The translations under genes and the position numbers were made by a program. DNA of 43,531 nucleotides from Spongiactinospora gelatinilytica (GTDB taxonomy: Bacteria; Actinomycetota; Actinomycetes; Streptosporangiales; Streptosporangiaceae), in the NCBI RefSeq assembly GCF_003236385.1, contig NZ_POUA01000016.1, positions 1 through 43,531 of the forward strand. The letters run 5' to 3'. Positions 32,434 through 40,515 of the stretch are shown piece by piece (the first letter of the stretch is position 1; every line of letters starts with the position of its first letter). The notes beneath the pieces were generated by a model. The model was given only the letters and a program-made list of their open reading frames with translations, was not told the origin of the DNA and ran no database searches.

Positions 32434-33614
32434 GAGGGCCACGGTAGCCAGGCGCGCAGCACATAGTCACCATCGGGGCGCGTACCGTGCTCCAGCCGCC
32501 CGCCGGCCAGCCCCGCCCGCTCGGCCAGGCCGATCAGCCCGGTGCCGCTGCCGGGGATGACGATGTGGCGGCCGGACGTACGCGCGGGATTGCGGATCTC
32601 GACGGTCAGCCCGGGGCCGGGCGCGCCGTCCACGGCGACGGTCACCGGCACGCCGGGGGCGTGCTTGCGCGCGTTGGTCAGCCCTTCCTGCACGACCCGG
32701 TAGACCGTACGGCCGAGCGCCGCGGGCACCTCCGGCTCGCCGGGCACGCGCAGCGCGGGCCGTACCTCCATCCCGGCCTTCCGCGACGCCTCAAGCAGCC
32801 CGTTCAGGTCGGCCATCGTCGGCTGCGGCGGCTCGGGGGCCTCGCCCTGCCGGTCCCAGCGCAGCACGCCGATGACCTCCCGGAGGTCCTGGAGCGCCTC
32901 GTGCGCGCCGGACCTGATCGCGGTGGCCGCCGTGGCGATCCCCTCGGCGGAGGCGTCCTTGCGGAACTCCAGCGCTCCCGCGTGCAGGCTGAGCAGCGTC
33001 AGGCGGTGGGCCAGCACGTCGTGCATCTCCCTGGCGATCCGCTCGCGCTCCAGCCGCCGGGCCTGCTCGGCCGCCTGGTCGGCGCGCTCGCGCAGGGTGA
33101 ACATGAGCTGCCGCCTGGACCGGGTGAGCATCCCCCAGGCGATCAGCACCAGGTAGACCAGCACCGCAATGATGACCGTCCCGGCGAAGCCGAGCTCGGG
33201 ATCGGGGTGCAGCCAGCCGTAGGGCAGCAGGGCCAGCAGGTGCGGCACCATGATCAGCACGATGTACCGGAACGGCCGGTGGACCGCCACCGTGAAGACC
33301 ACGATCAGCAGCGGCCCCGAGACGAGCAGCGAGAACGCCGACAGCGGCGCGAGCGTGAGCGCCAGCCCGACCGGCCACCTGCGGCGCAGCCAGACCGCCG
33401 CGCACGACAGCGCCCCCAGGATCTGCTCGGCGAACACCATCTCCTCCGGCCGGCCCTTCAGGTCGCCCAGGAAGATCAGGGTGATCAGGCAGGCCAGCAG
33501 GAACATGGTGATGTCCACGGCCCAGTCACGGGGCGTGCGCCGCACGGGCCGCCCCGGGCGCTCCTCCAGGGTGCCGATCAGGGCCGCGGGCAGCAGCCAG
33601 CGATACTCAGTCAT
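32430..33614 (-). CDS. Membrane sensor histidine kinase (HisKA_3 type)
   Basis: The 394-aa protein has about five membrane helices in residues 1-170, with no large extracellular domain. A HisKA_3 dimerisation domain follows with phosphoacceptor His198 (REMHDVLAHRLTLL). Then comes a HATPase_c domain: TVYRVVQEGLTNARKHA (N box), and GSGTGLIGLAERAGLAGGRLEHG (G box). It should phosphorylate the response regulator encoded directly downstream with a 4-bp overlap. The short extracytoplasmic loops suggest sensing within or at the membrane, as in LiaS/DesK-type kinases. ATG 33614 is chosen because upstream sequence does not look coding; no strong ribosome site is visible. Confidence 0.92.
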   Translation of the reverse strand: MTEYRWLLPAALIGTLEERPGRPVRRTPRDWAVDITMFLLACLITLIFLGDLKGRPEEMVFAEQILGALSCAAVWLRRRWPVGLALTLAPLSAFSLLVSGPLLIVVFTVAVHRPFRYIVLIMVPHLLALLPYGWLHPDPELGFAGTVIIAVLVYLVLIAWGMLTRSRRQLMFTLRERADQAAEQARRLERERIAREMHDVLAHRLTLLSLHAGALEFRKDASAEGIATAATAIRSGAHEALQDLREVIGVLRWDRQGEAPEPPQPTMADLNGLLEASRKAGMEVRPALRVPGEPEVPAALGRTVYRVVQEGLTNARKHAPGVPVTVAVDGAPGPGLTVEIRNPARTSGRHIVIPGSGTGLIGLAERAGLAGGRLEHGTRPDGDYVLRAWLPWPS

Positions 33615-33726
33615 CCTGACGTGCAGGTTACGTGGTCGAACGGATACCGCGACAGCTACCAAAGTCGATGGCACGGACGCCCTCCGGCCGAAGCGGCGCG
33701 GCGGGCGGTCCGCGATCGTCGGGGGC

Positions 33727-33954
33727 ATGAAAGTGATACTCGACGTCGCCGGGGTGCTGTGCATCGTCCAGGCCGTGGGCGGGGCGCTCAACAACCTGCT
33801 GGGCAGTTCCACACCGAGCTGGTTCCTGGTCAACCACATCGCGGCCCTGGACGGATACGAGATCTTCGCCAGCATCGTGGTCGGCGTGCTGGGCGTGGCG
33901 CTGTGCGCCGCCGCGCGGGCGGTGGGCAGGACGTCCGGCCGCGGGGAGGGCTGA
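33727..33954 (+). CDS. Small two-helix membrane protein, function unknown
   Basis: The 75-aa protein has two hydrophobic helices (about 3-25, DVAGVLCIVQAVGGALNNLLG, and 43-62, IFASIVVGVLGVALCAAARA) joined by a Trp/Phe-containing loop. The C-terminus is basic. ATG 33727 follows the GGGGG tract by a few bases. It stands 4 bp before the first PH-domain gene, so it is the first gene of that operon. It is divergent from the sensor kinase with 112 bp between. I do not recognise the family. Confidence 0.75.
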   Translation: MKVILDVAGVLCIVQAVGGALNNLLGSSTPSWFLVNHIAALDGYEIFASIVVGVLGVALCAAARAVGRTSGRGEG

Positions 33955-33958
33955 GCGG

Positions 33959-34441
33959 ATGGATCTGCGCCCCCCGCGCAACCGGGCCGACCGGCGGGCC
34001 GTCACCTGGTGGACCGTGCAGGGACTGATCGGGGCCGCGGTGGCCGCGGTGGCCGTGGGCGTGCCGTACGTGCTGTTCACCGACCGGCCGCTGTGGCTGG
34101 CGGCGGTGGCGGCCGGGTTCGTCGCGGCGCTGCTCGCGCTGGCGCTGGTGTGGCCGCGGGCCTACTACCGCCTCTCCCGCTGGGAGGTGACGGACGAGGC
34201 GGTCTACACGTGCTCGGGGTGGTTGTTCCGGTCGTGGCGGATCGCGCCGATGTCGCGCATCCAGACGGTCGACACGGTACGCGGTCCGTTGCAGCGGCTG
34301 TTCGGGCTTTCCGACGTGACGGTGACCACGGCGTCGTCGGCGGGCGCGATCAAGATCGAGGGCCTGGACCACGCGCTCGCCGCCGGGCTGGCCGAACGGC
34401 TCACCGAGATCACCCAGCGCACGCCGGGGGACGCCACGTGA
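33959..34441 (+). CDS. Bacterial PH-domain membrane protein, YdbS-like
   Basis: The 160-aa protein has two membrane helices (about 15-42 and 45-65), then one bPH2 (YdbS) domain: YYRLSRWEVTDEAVYTCSGWLFRSWRIAPMSRIQTVDTVRGPLQRLFGLSDVTVTTAS is its length and pattern in outline, with the family's R-I-Q-T-V-D core visible at residues 101-107. It ends in a short amphipathic helix. The protein is the small partner of the following YdbT-like protein. Its GTGA stop overlaps that gene's start (34438-34441). Family members are membrane-associated and poorly understood; Bacillus homologues affect sensitivity to some bacteriocins. Confidence 0.9.
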   Translation: MDLRPPRNRADRRAVTWWTVQGLIGAAVAAVAVGVPYVLFTDRPLWLAAVAAGFVAALLALALVWPRAYYRLSRWEVTDEAVYTCSGWLFRSWRIAPMSRIQTVDTVRGPLQRLFGLSDVTVTTASSAGAIKIEGLDHALAAGLAERLTEITQRTPGDAT

Positions 34442-35952
34442 GCGACGAGTGGCTGCGCCTGCACCGGCGCACCTTCCTGGCCTCCGCGGTGATGTCGATG
34501 GCGCTGGTCGTCCCGCTGGTCACGGTCTTGACCAAGGTGCTGCTGGACCAGGAGGTGGCGCTGCGCCTGGTGGTCGCCGCCGACGCCGGGGCGACGGTAC
34601 TGATCATCATCGGGGTGGTGATCTACGACGTGCTGCGCTGGCGCGCCACGACGTACCGGATCACCGGCGAGCGCGTGGAACTGCGCTCGGGGATCATGGT
34701 GCGCGAGCACCGCTCCATCCCCAGGGACCGGGTCCGCACGGTGGACGTCACCGCCGACCCGGTGCGCCGCGTACTCGGCCTGGCGGTGGTCAAGGTCGGC
34801 ACCGGCGAGCGGGCCGGCGACGACAAGGCCGAGCTGACGCTCGACCCGGTAGGGCGGGCCGATGCCGACCGGCTGCGCCGCACACTGCTGCACAGGAGCC
34901 CGGAGCCGGACGGCACACCGCAGGCCGACGCCACCATCGCCGAGCTGCGCTGGGCGTGGATCCGTTACGCCCCGCTGACCGTGTGGGCGTTCGTCGGCGG
35001 CGCCGTCCTGGTGGGCGTGGCCCACCGGGCGCTGGACATCATCGGCGTGGAACTGTTCTCCCTCGACGCGCTCGGTGACCTTTGGGACCGGCTGAGCGTG
35101 ATCCCGGGATGGCTGCTCATCGTGCTGCTGCCGGCGGCCGACCTGCTGGTCGGGACGGTCGGCGCGGTCGCGCTGTTCGTCGAGTCGTGGTGGCACTACC
35201 GGCTGGACCGCGAACCGAGCGGCACCCTGCGGCTGCGCAGGGGCCTGCTGACCACCCGCTCCCTGACGCTCACCGAACGGCGGCTGCGCGGCGTCGAGCT
35301 GTCCCGGCCGCTGCTGCTGCGCTGGGGCGGCGGCGCGCGGGTCAAGGCGGTCGCCACCGGCCTGTCGAAGAACGACAAGGAGACCGAACGCGCCGACACC
35401 CTGACCCCGCCGGTCCCGCTGGCGGAGGCCCTGCGGGTCGCCCAGGAGATCTCCCCGGGCGAGCACCCCGCGCTGCGGGCGCACCCGAAGGCCGCGCGCG
35501 CCCGGCGGATGCGCTGGGCCGGGTTCGCGGTGGTGATGCTCGCCGTGGCCACGGCCGCGCTGGACGCGGTGTTCGCCTGGGTGCCGTGGTGGGCGTGGGC
35601 GGTCCCGGCCGCCGCCGTACCGGCCGCCGCGTACTTCGCCGCCGACGCCTACCGGGGGCTCGGGCACGGGCTCACCGGCCGCCACCTGGTCACCCGGTCC
35701 GGTACGGCGGTGCGCCGCACCGTCGCGCTGGACCGTACCGGGATCATCGGCTGGCACTTCCGCCAGTCGGTCTTCCAGCGCCGCGCCGGACTGGCGACCC
35801 TGGTCGCCACCACCGCCGCCGGGCACGGTTCCTACACCGTCCACGACGCCGCCGAGGCGGCGGCGGTGGATCTGGCCGACCTGGCCGTCCCCGGGCTGGT
35901 GGCCCCCTTCCGGGCGAGCGGAGATCGTGACGGATTCGTGACGCCGGGCTAG
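34438..35952 (+). CDS. Bacterial PH-domain membrane protein, YdbT-like, three PH repeats
   Basis: The 504-aa protein has three copies of membrane pair plus bPH2 domain. The PH cores are marked by YRITGERVELRSGIMVREH with PRDRVRTVDV (about residues 77-105), LRLRRGLLTTRSLTL with RRLRGVELSRPLLL (about 260-295), and GRHLVTRSGTAVRRTVALDR with GIIGWHFRQS (about 415-445). Hydrophobic helices precede each. The start is GTG 34438, inside the upstream stop. This is the YdbT layout and it normally works with the YdbS partner. The substrate or ligand is unknown. The downstream ABC operon begins 64 bp later and may be read through. Confidence 0.9.
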   Translation: MSDEWLRLHRRTFLASAVMSMALVVPLVTVLTKVLLDQEVALRLVVAADAGATVLIIIGVVIYDVLRWRATTYRITGERVELRSGIMVREHRSIPRDRVRTVDVTADPVRRVLGLAVVKVGTGERAGDDKAELTLDPVGRADADRLRRTLLHRSPEPDGTPQADATIAELRWAWIRYAPLTVWAFVGGAVLVGVAHRALDIIGVELFSLDALGDLWDRLSVIPGWLLIVLLPAADLLVGTVGAVALFVESWWHYRLDREPSGTLRLRRGLLTTRSLTLTERRLRGVELSRPLLLRWGGGARVKAVATGLSKNDKETERADTLTPPVPLAEALRVAQEISPGEHPALRAHPKAARARRMRWAGFAVVMLAVATAALDAVFAWVPWWAWAVPAAAVPAAAYFAADAYRGLGHGLTGRHLVTRSGTAVRRTVALDRTGIIGWHFRQSVFQRRAGLATLVATTAAGHGSYTVHDAAEAAAVDLADLAVPGLVAPFRASGDRDGFVTPG

Positions 35953-36016
35953 GCAATGCCTCGCCGCGCCGGCCGGTACTCAGGGCAGCCGATTCCGCCG
36001 AGACCATGGAGGCCCG

Positions 36017-36673
36017 ATGTCCGAGCCGGCGTTGTCCTGCCAGTCCCTCACCTGCGAGGCCGGCGGGCGGGAGATCTTCCGCGACCTCTCCCTGGAGTTC
36101 CGGGCGGGCGAGCGCGTCGCGGTGATGGGCCCCTCGGGCTCGGGGAAGACCACGCTGCTGACCACGCTGGCCGGGCTCGGGCCGCCCGCGTCGGGACAGG
36201 TGCTGGTGGGCGGCGTCCCACTGGCCCGCGACCCGTCGCTGCGGTCGCAGGTGGCGCTGGTGTTCCAGTCCTACGGGCTGCTCACGCTGCTCACCGCGGC
36301 CGAGAACGTCGAGGTGGCGCTGCGCGCGGCGGGCCGTACCGGGGCCGAGGCGATGGCCGCGGCGGTCGGGCCGCTGGCCAGGCTGGGCCTGGCCGGGCAC
36401 GCCGACCACCTGATCGAGGAACTGTCGGGGGGCCAGCAGCAGCGCGTGGCGGTGGCCAGGGCGCTGACGCTCGGCCCCCGGGTGCTGCTGGCCGACGAGC
36501 CGACGGCCGAGCAGGACGCCGGCCACCGCGAGATCGTGCTGACCGAACTGCTCGCCGTCGCCGATCGCGGCGGCGCCCTGGTGATCGCCACGCACGACGA
36601 CGAGGTCGCCGCCCGGTGCGACCGGGTGGTCGAGCTGCGCCCCGCCGTACGGGGGGCGGTGGGCGCCCGATGA
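36017..36673 (+). CDS. ABC transporter ATPase (MacB/LolD-like), first subunit
   Basis: The 218-aa nucleotide-binding protein has Walker A GPSGSGKTT (about residues 39-47), a Q-loop in LVFQSYGLL, signature LSGGQQQRVAVARAL, Walker B VLLADEPTAEQD and the H-loop IATHDDEV. It belongs to the class that pairs with FtsX-type permeases to drive lipoprotein, peptide or antibiotic extrusion. The ribosome site GGAGG is 5 nt before ATG 36017. The stop overlaps the next ATPase start (ATGA, 36670-36673). The final ~12 residues are basic and Ala/Pro-rich. Confidence 0.93.
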   Translation: MSEPALSCQSLTCEAGGREIFRDLSLEFRAGERVAVMGPSGSGKTTLLTTLAGLGPPASGQVLVGGVPLARDPSLRSQVALVFQSYGLLTLLTAAENVEVALRAAGRTGAEAMAAAVGPLARLGLAGHADHLIEELSGGQQQRVAVARALTLGPRVLLADEPTAEQDAGHREIVLTELLAVADRGGALVIATHDDEVAARCDRVVELRPAVRGAVGAR

Positions 36674-37482
36674 CCGCGGCCGTGCGCTGTGACGGCGTCG
36701 TGCAGATCTACAAGACCAGGGACCTGGAGATCGTCGCGCTGCGGGACGTGGACCTCGTCATCGCCCAGGGCGAGACCGTGGCCCTGCTCGGCCCGTCGGG
36801 CGCGGGCAAGTCCACGCTGATGTGGCTGATGGCCGGGCTGCTGCGGCCGAGCGCGGGCAGGCTGCGGATCAACGGCACGGACGTGTCCCGGCTGTCGCCG
36901 GGCGCGCTGGACCGGATGCGGGCCGCCGACATCGGCGTCGTGCTGCAGAATCCCGGCCGCAACCTGATCCCCTACGCCACCGCCGCCCAGAACGTGGCCT
37001 TCGCCCAGCGGGCCGCCCGCACCGATCGGCGCCGCGCCGCAGCGCTGCTCGACCGGGTCGGGCTGGGCGGGATGCGGCGGCGGGCCGGTGCGATGTCCGG
37101 CGGCGAGCAGCAGCGTCTGGCGGTGGCCGTGGCGCTGGCCAACGCGCCCCGGCTGCTGCTGGCCGACGAGCCGACCAGCCAGCTCGACGACGATTCCGGG
37201 CGGGCCGTCATCGGCCTGATCGAACAGGCGGCCGAGGAGAACGGGACGACCGTCGTGGTGGTCACCCATGACGCGGCGGTCAGCCGGGCGCTCGGCCGTA
37301 CCATCACGATCCGGGACGGAAAGGTCGGCGCGGAGGGCCGGCACGGCGAGGAGTTCGTGGTGGTCGGCCGGGAGGGCGGGGTGCAGCTTCCCCCCGAGTT
37401 CCACGAACTGCTGCCGCCGGGCTCGATGGCCAGGGTCGAGGCCCTGCCCGACGGCGTGGCGCTGCGCCGGGCCGAATCATGA
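36670..37482 (+). CDS. ABC transporter ATPase with AbrB-like C-terminal extension
   Basis: The 270-aa protein has Walker A GPSGAGKST, Q-loop VVLQNPGRNLIP, signature MSGGEQQRLAVAVAL, Walker B LLLADEPTSQLD and H-loop VVTHDAAV. After about residue 220, where the ATPase domain normally ends, a 45-residue extension follows: EEFVVVGREGGVQLPPEF, HELLPPGSMARVEALPDG and VALRR. The pattern (VG-x-x-G-x-VQLP-x-E-x3-L-x-PG-x-x-A-x-V) resembles a swapped-hairpin AbrB/MazE unit. It could dimerise the subunit or bind regulatory DNA. The gene overlaps both neighbours by 4 bp. The ATPase call is certain; the AbrB relation is inference. Confidence 0.92.
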   Translation: MTAAVRCDGVVQIYKTRDLEIVALRDVDLVIAQGETVALLGPSGAGKSTLMWLMAGLLRPSAGRLRINGTDVSRLSPGALDRMRAADIGVVLQNPGRNLIPYATAAQNVAFAQRAARTDRRRAAALLDRVGLGGMRRRAGAMSGGEQQRLAVAVALANAPRLLLADEPTSQLDDDSGRAVIGLIEQAAEENGTTVVVVTHDAAVSRALGRTITIRDGKVGAEGRHGEEFVVVGREGGVQLPPEFHELLPPGSMARVEALPDGVALRRAES

Positions 37483-40400
37483 GTGCCCGGAGTCGGGGGC
37501 TGACCCTGCGCGGGCTGTGGGAGCGCCGCGGCCTGTCGCTGGCCGTGCTCGTCGTGACGGTCGTCTCGGTGGCCACCTCCGCGTTGGGACCGATCTTCGC
37601 CGAGGCGGCGGGCACCGCGCTCGTCCGAGGCGTCCTGAACCAGGCCGCCCCCGAGGGCAGGGGCTGGCGCATCACCGCGCGCGACGCCGACGTCTCGCCG
37701 CTCGCCGACCGGTTCCGCTCCGGCGCGGCCTTCCTCGGCACGCCCGTCAACGGCGCGGAACTCCCCGGCCGCGACCCGCGCGGCGGCGTCGTCCGCCCGG
37801 TGATCTACCAGGACGACGTCTGTGCGCACCTGGTCCTGGTGAAGGGCCGCTGCCCGGCGAACGGGGGCGAGGTGATCGCCAGCCAGGCGAGCCGCCTCGA
37901 CGCGGGCAAGGTCGTCCGGGTTGCGGGGCTGGCGGTCGCGCCCGCCCCGGGCGAGGTGATCGCCGCCAGGGCGGAACTGGCCCCGCTGCGCGTGGTCGGG
38001 GTCTACCGGCCGCGTGACATCAACGACCCGTACTGGTTCGGCGGCAACCTGTTCGCGCAGACCGCCGGATCGTCGGAGAGCAAGGCCGACCCGTTGTTCA
38101 CCGTCGAGGAGACCCGGCGGGCCACGCAGGCCACCGTGCAGTGGACGCACTGGTCCATCGTGTCCATCGACCCCACCAAGATCACCGCCGCGGATCTCCC
38201 CCGCCTGGAGGAACTGACCGCCGCGGCCCCCCGGCTCGGCCTGGCCCAAGCCCCGGTGATCACCCTCAGCCGCGTCCCGGACACCATGCTGGAGGTGCGC
38301 GCGCAGACCGGCACGCTGGGCGTGCCCGCGCTGCTGGTGATCGCGCAGTTGGTGGCGCTGGGCTGGCTGCTGCTGTACCTGACGGTCTCCGACCTGGTGG
38401 CCGCGCGCGCCCCGGAGATCGCGCTGGCCCGGCTGCGCGGGCAGGGCCGGCTGCGGGTGTGGCGGTTCGCGCTGGCCGAGCCGGTGCTGCTGCTGGCGCT
38501 CGCGCTGGCCGCCGGGCTGGCCCTGGGGATGCGGCTCGCCCAGGTCGTGGCGGCGGCTCTGCTGCCCGGCCAGGTGGCGCTCGCGCTGCCGCCCGCGGGC
38601 GTGCTCGCGGGCGCCGCCGTACCGCTCGGCGGGCTGGTCGCGGCCGTGATCGCGGCGCGCGGCATGGCGGTGCGGCCGGTCACCGAGGAGTGGCGGCGCA
38701 CGCCGAGGCGGCGGGCCCGAGGGTGGGTCATCGACGCGATCGTGCTGTCCCTGACGGCGCTCGGCCTGGTGGAGCTGCTGGCGGCGGGGGTCATCACGCA
38801 GACCTCGGGGCAGACGTCGGCGGCGCTGGCCGTACCGGGGCTGCTCGCGCTGGGCGTCGCGCTGCTGGCCTGCCGGGTCGTGCCGTTCCTGGCCGGGCGG
38901 CTGTTCCGGGCGAGCAGGCGGGCCGGGGGCATCGGGGCGTTCCTGGCGCTGCGCCAGATCGCCCGCGGGCGCGCCACCGCGGGCAGCCTGATCGTGCTGT
39001 GCACCGCGTTCGGCATGGCCGTCTTCGCCACCGCCGCTTGGGACGTCACCTCGGCGAACTTCGAGCGGGTGGCCCGCGTGCACAACGGCGCGGCGGGCGT
39101 GCTGGAACTGCGCGCCGGCAGTGTGGCCGAACTGCGCGCGGCGGTCGAGGCCGCCGATCCCGGCGGGCGGCACGCCGCCCCGGTGATCGTCATGCCCGGC
39201 CCGCCGAAGATGATCGCGACGGACCCCGCCCGGTTCGCGCACGTCGCCGACTGGGCCGCGGCCCGCCCGGGGACGGACGCCGCGCGGCTGACCGCCGGGC
39301 TGGCCGGCCCGCCCGGCACGCCGCGTCTGATGGTGCGGGGTGAGCGGATTAGGCTGCGGATCGGTCCGGTGAAGGTGCCGGACAAATGGGAGCCGACGCT
39401 GTTCGCCGACTTCCGGGTCCCGGGGAGCACCCTGGTCAAGAGCATCCCGCTCGGGCCGATCGGCCCCGCCACGATGGAATGGGGCCTGCCCCCGGAGTGC
39501 CGGGCCGCCACCTGCGAGCTGCGCGCCCTGCGCGCGGAGGTGACGGTCCTCGACGAGGTCACCACCAACGCGAGCATGTTCGCGGACGTCAAGAGGATCG
39601 AGGTGCGCACCGGTGGGCGCTGGCGGGAGATCGACGCCGGCCTCACCGACCGCGCCCGGTGGAGCGGCACGGCGTCGGCCGGCGAGGACGGGCTGTCGCT
39701 GATGATCCCCCTGTTCGGCGGGGCCAAGGCCGTACCCGCGACCTTCCCCCGGCACCTGCCGGCGCTGGTCAACGGCCCGATCGACGGCGAACTCACGCCG
39801 GGCCTGGACCAGAACTTCGCAGCCGGGCACGCCGTGCTGGGCGAGCGGGCACCGCTGCCGGGACTTTCCGAACCCGGCGCGATCGTGGACCTCGAACTCG
39901 CCGACCGGGCCGCCCTGGGCATCGCCCCCGAGGCGCGGTTCGAGGTCTGGGTCGCGGCCGGGCGTCTGGAGCAGGTCGCCGCGGCGCTCAAGGCCCAGGG
40001 CCATCCGGTCTCGCCCGCGCGCACCCCGGACCAGCTCGTCTCCCGTTACACGACCCAGGGCCCGGGGCTGGCGCTGGCGCTCATGCTGGCGGCCGCGCTC
40101 GCCGCCGGGGCGCTGGCACTGGGCCGGGCCGTACTGGCCCTGTACGGCGCGGCCCGGCGGCGCGGGTACGAGCTGGCGGCGCTCGCGGCCACCGGGGCGA
40201 AACCCGGCGAACTGCGCGCCGCGCTGCTGCTGGAACAGCTCATCACGCTCGCGGCGGGCACCCTCAACGGAGCCGGCGCGGGCCTGCTCGCCGCGCGGGT
40301 GGCACTGCCGCGCGTCCCGGAGTTCGCGACCGCGCCGAGTACGCCGCCGCTGCTGTACGAGCCGTCCCTCGGGCCGGTCGCCCTGGTCGCCGGGGCGGCG

Positions 40401-40490
40401 CTGGTGGTCGCCTTCGCCGCCGTCGCGCTGACCGCCGAGGCGCTGCTGCGCGGCATCCGGGCCGACCGCCTGCGGCAGGCGCAGCCGTGA
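37479..40490 (+). CDS. Large FtsX-like ABC transporter permease
   Basis: The 1003-aa membrane protein starts with one helix (GLSLAVLVVTVVSVATSALG), followed by a ~240-residue extracytoplasmic domain. A first FtsX-type cluster of helices lies at about 280-400 (ALLVIAQLVALGWLLLYLTV). Further helices at about 425-480 and 505-525 precede a second large extracytoplasmic region (about 530-850). A C-terminal FtsX cluster (LALALMLAAALAAGALALGRAVLALYG) runs from about 860 to 985. Two FtsX modules in one chain means it could act without a second permease. It is the last gene of the two-ATPase operon. The cargo is unknown; MacB-like export of peptides or lipids is inferred. Confidence 0.92.
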   Translation: MSARSRGLTLRGLWERRGLSLAVLVVTVVSVATSALGPIFAEAAGTALVRGVLNQAAPEGRGWRITARDADVSPLADRFRSGAAFLGTPVNGAELPGRDPRGGVVRPVIYQDDVCAHLVLVKGRCPANGGEVIASQASRLDAGKVVRVAGLAVAPAPGEVIAARAELAPLRVVGVYRPRDINDPYWFGGNLFAQTAGSSESKADPLFTVEETRRATQATVQWTHWSIVSIDPTKITAADLPRLEELTAAAPRLGLAQAPVITLSRVPDTMLEVRAQTGTLGVPALLVIAQLVALGWLLLYLTVSDLVAARAPEIALARLRGQGRLRVWRFALAEPVLLLALALAAGLALGMRLAQVVAAALLPGQVALALPPAGVLAGAAVPLGGLVAAVIAARGMAVRPVTEEWRRTPRRRARGWVIDAIVLSLTALGLVELLAAGVITQTSGQTSAALAVPGLLALGVALLACRVVPFLAGRLFRASRRAGGIGAFLALRQIARGRATAGSLIVLCTAFGMAVFATAAWDVTSANFERVARVHNGAAGVLELRAGSVAELRAAVEAADPGGRHAAPVIVMPGPPKMIATDPARFAHVADWAAARPGTDAARLTAGLAGPPGTPRLMVRGERIRLRIGPVKVPDKWEPTLFADFRVPGSTLVKSIPLGPIGPATMEWGLPPECRAATCELRALRAEVTVLDEVTTNASMFADVKRIEVRTGGRWREIDAGLTDRARWSGTASAGEDGLSLMIPLFGGAKAVPATFPRHLPALVNGPIDGELTPGLDQNFAAGHAVLGERAPLPGLSEPGAIVDLELADRAALGIAPEARFEVWVAAGRLEQVAAALKAQGHPVSPARTPDQLVSRYTTQGPGLALALMLAAALAAGALALGRAVLALYGAARRRGYELAALAATGAKPGELRAALLLEQLITLAAGTLNGAGAGLLAARVALPRVPEFATAPSTPPLLYEPSLGPVALVAGAALVVAFAAVALTAEALLRGIRADRLRQAQP

Positions 40491-40515
40491 ATCCAAAACC
40501 GTTGAATCCGGGAAT

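Noticed and set aside
32430-33875. A longer N-terminus for the sensor kinase starting near 33875
   Set aside because: The extra residues are antisense to the small membrane-protein gene and do not look like a kinase input domain; ATG 33614 begins just before the first membrane helices.
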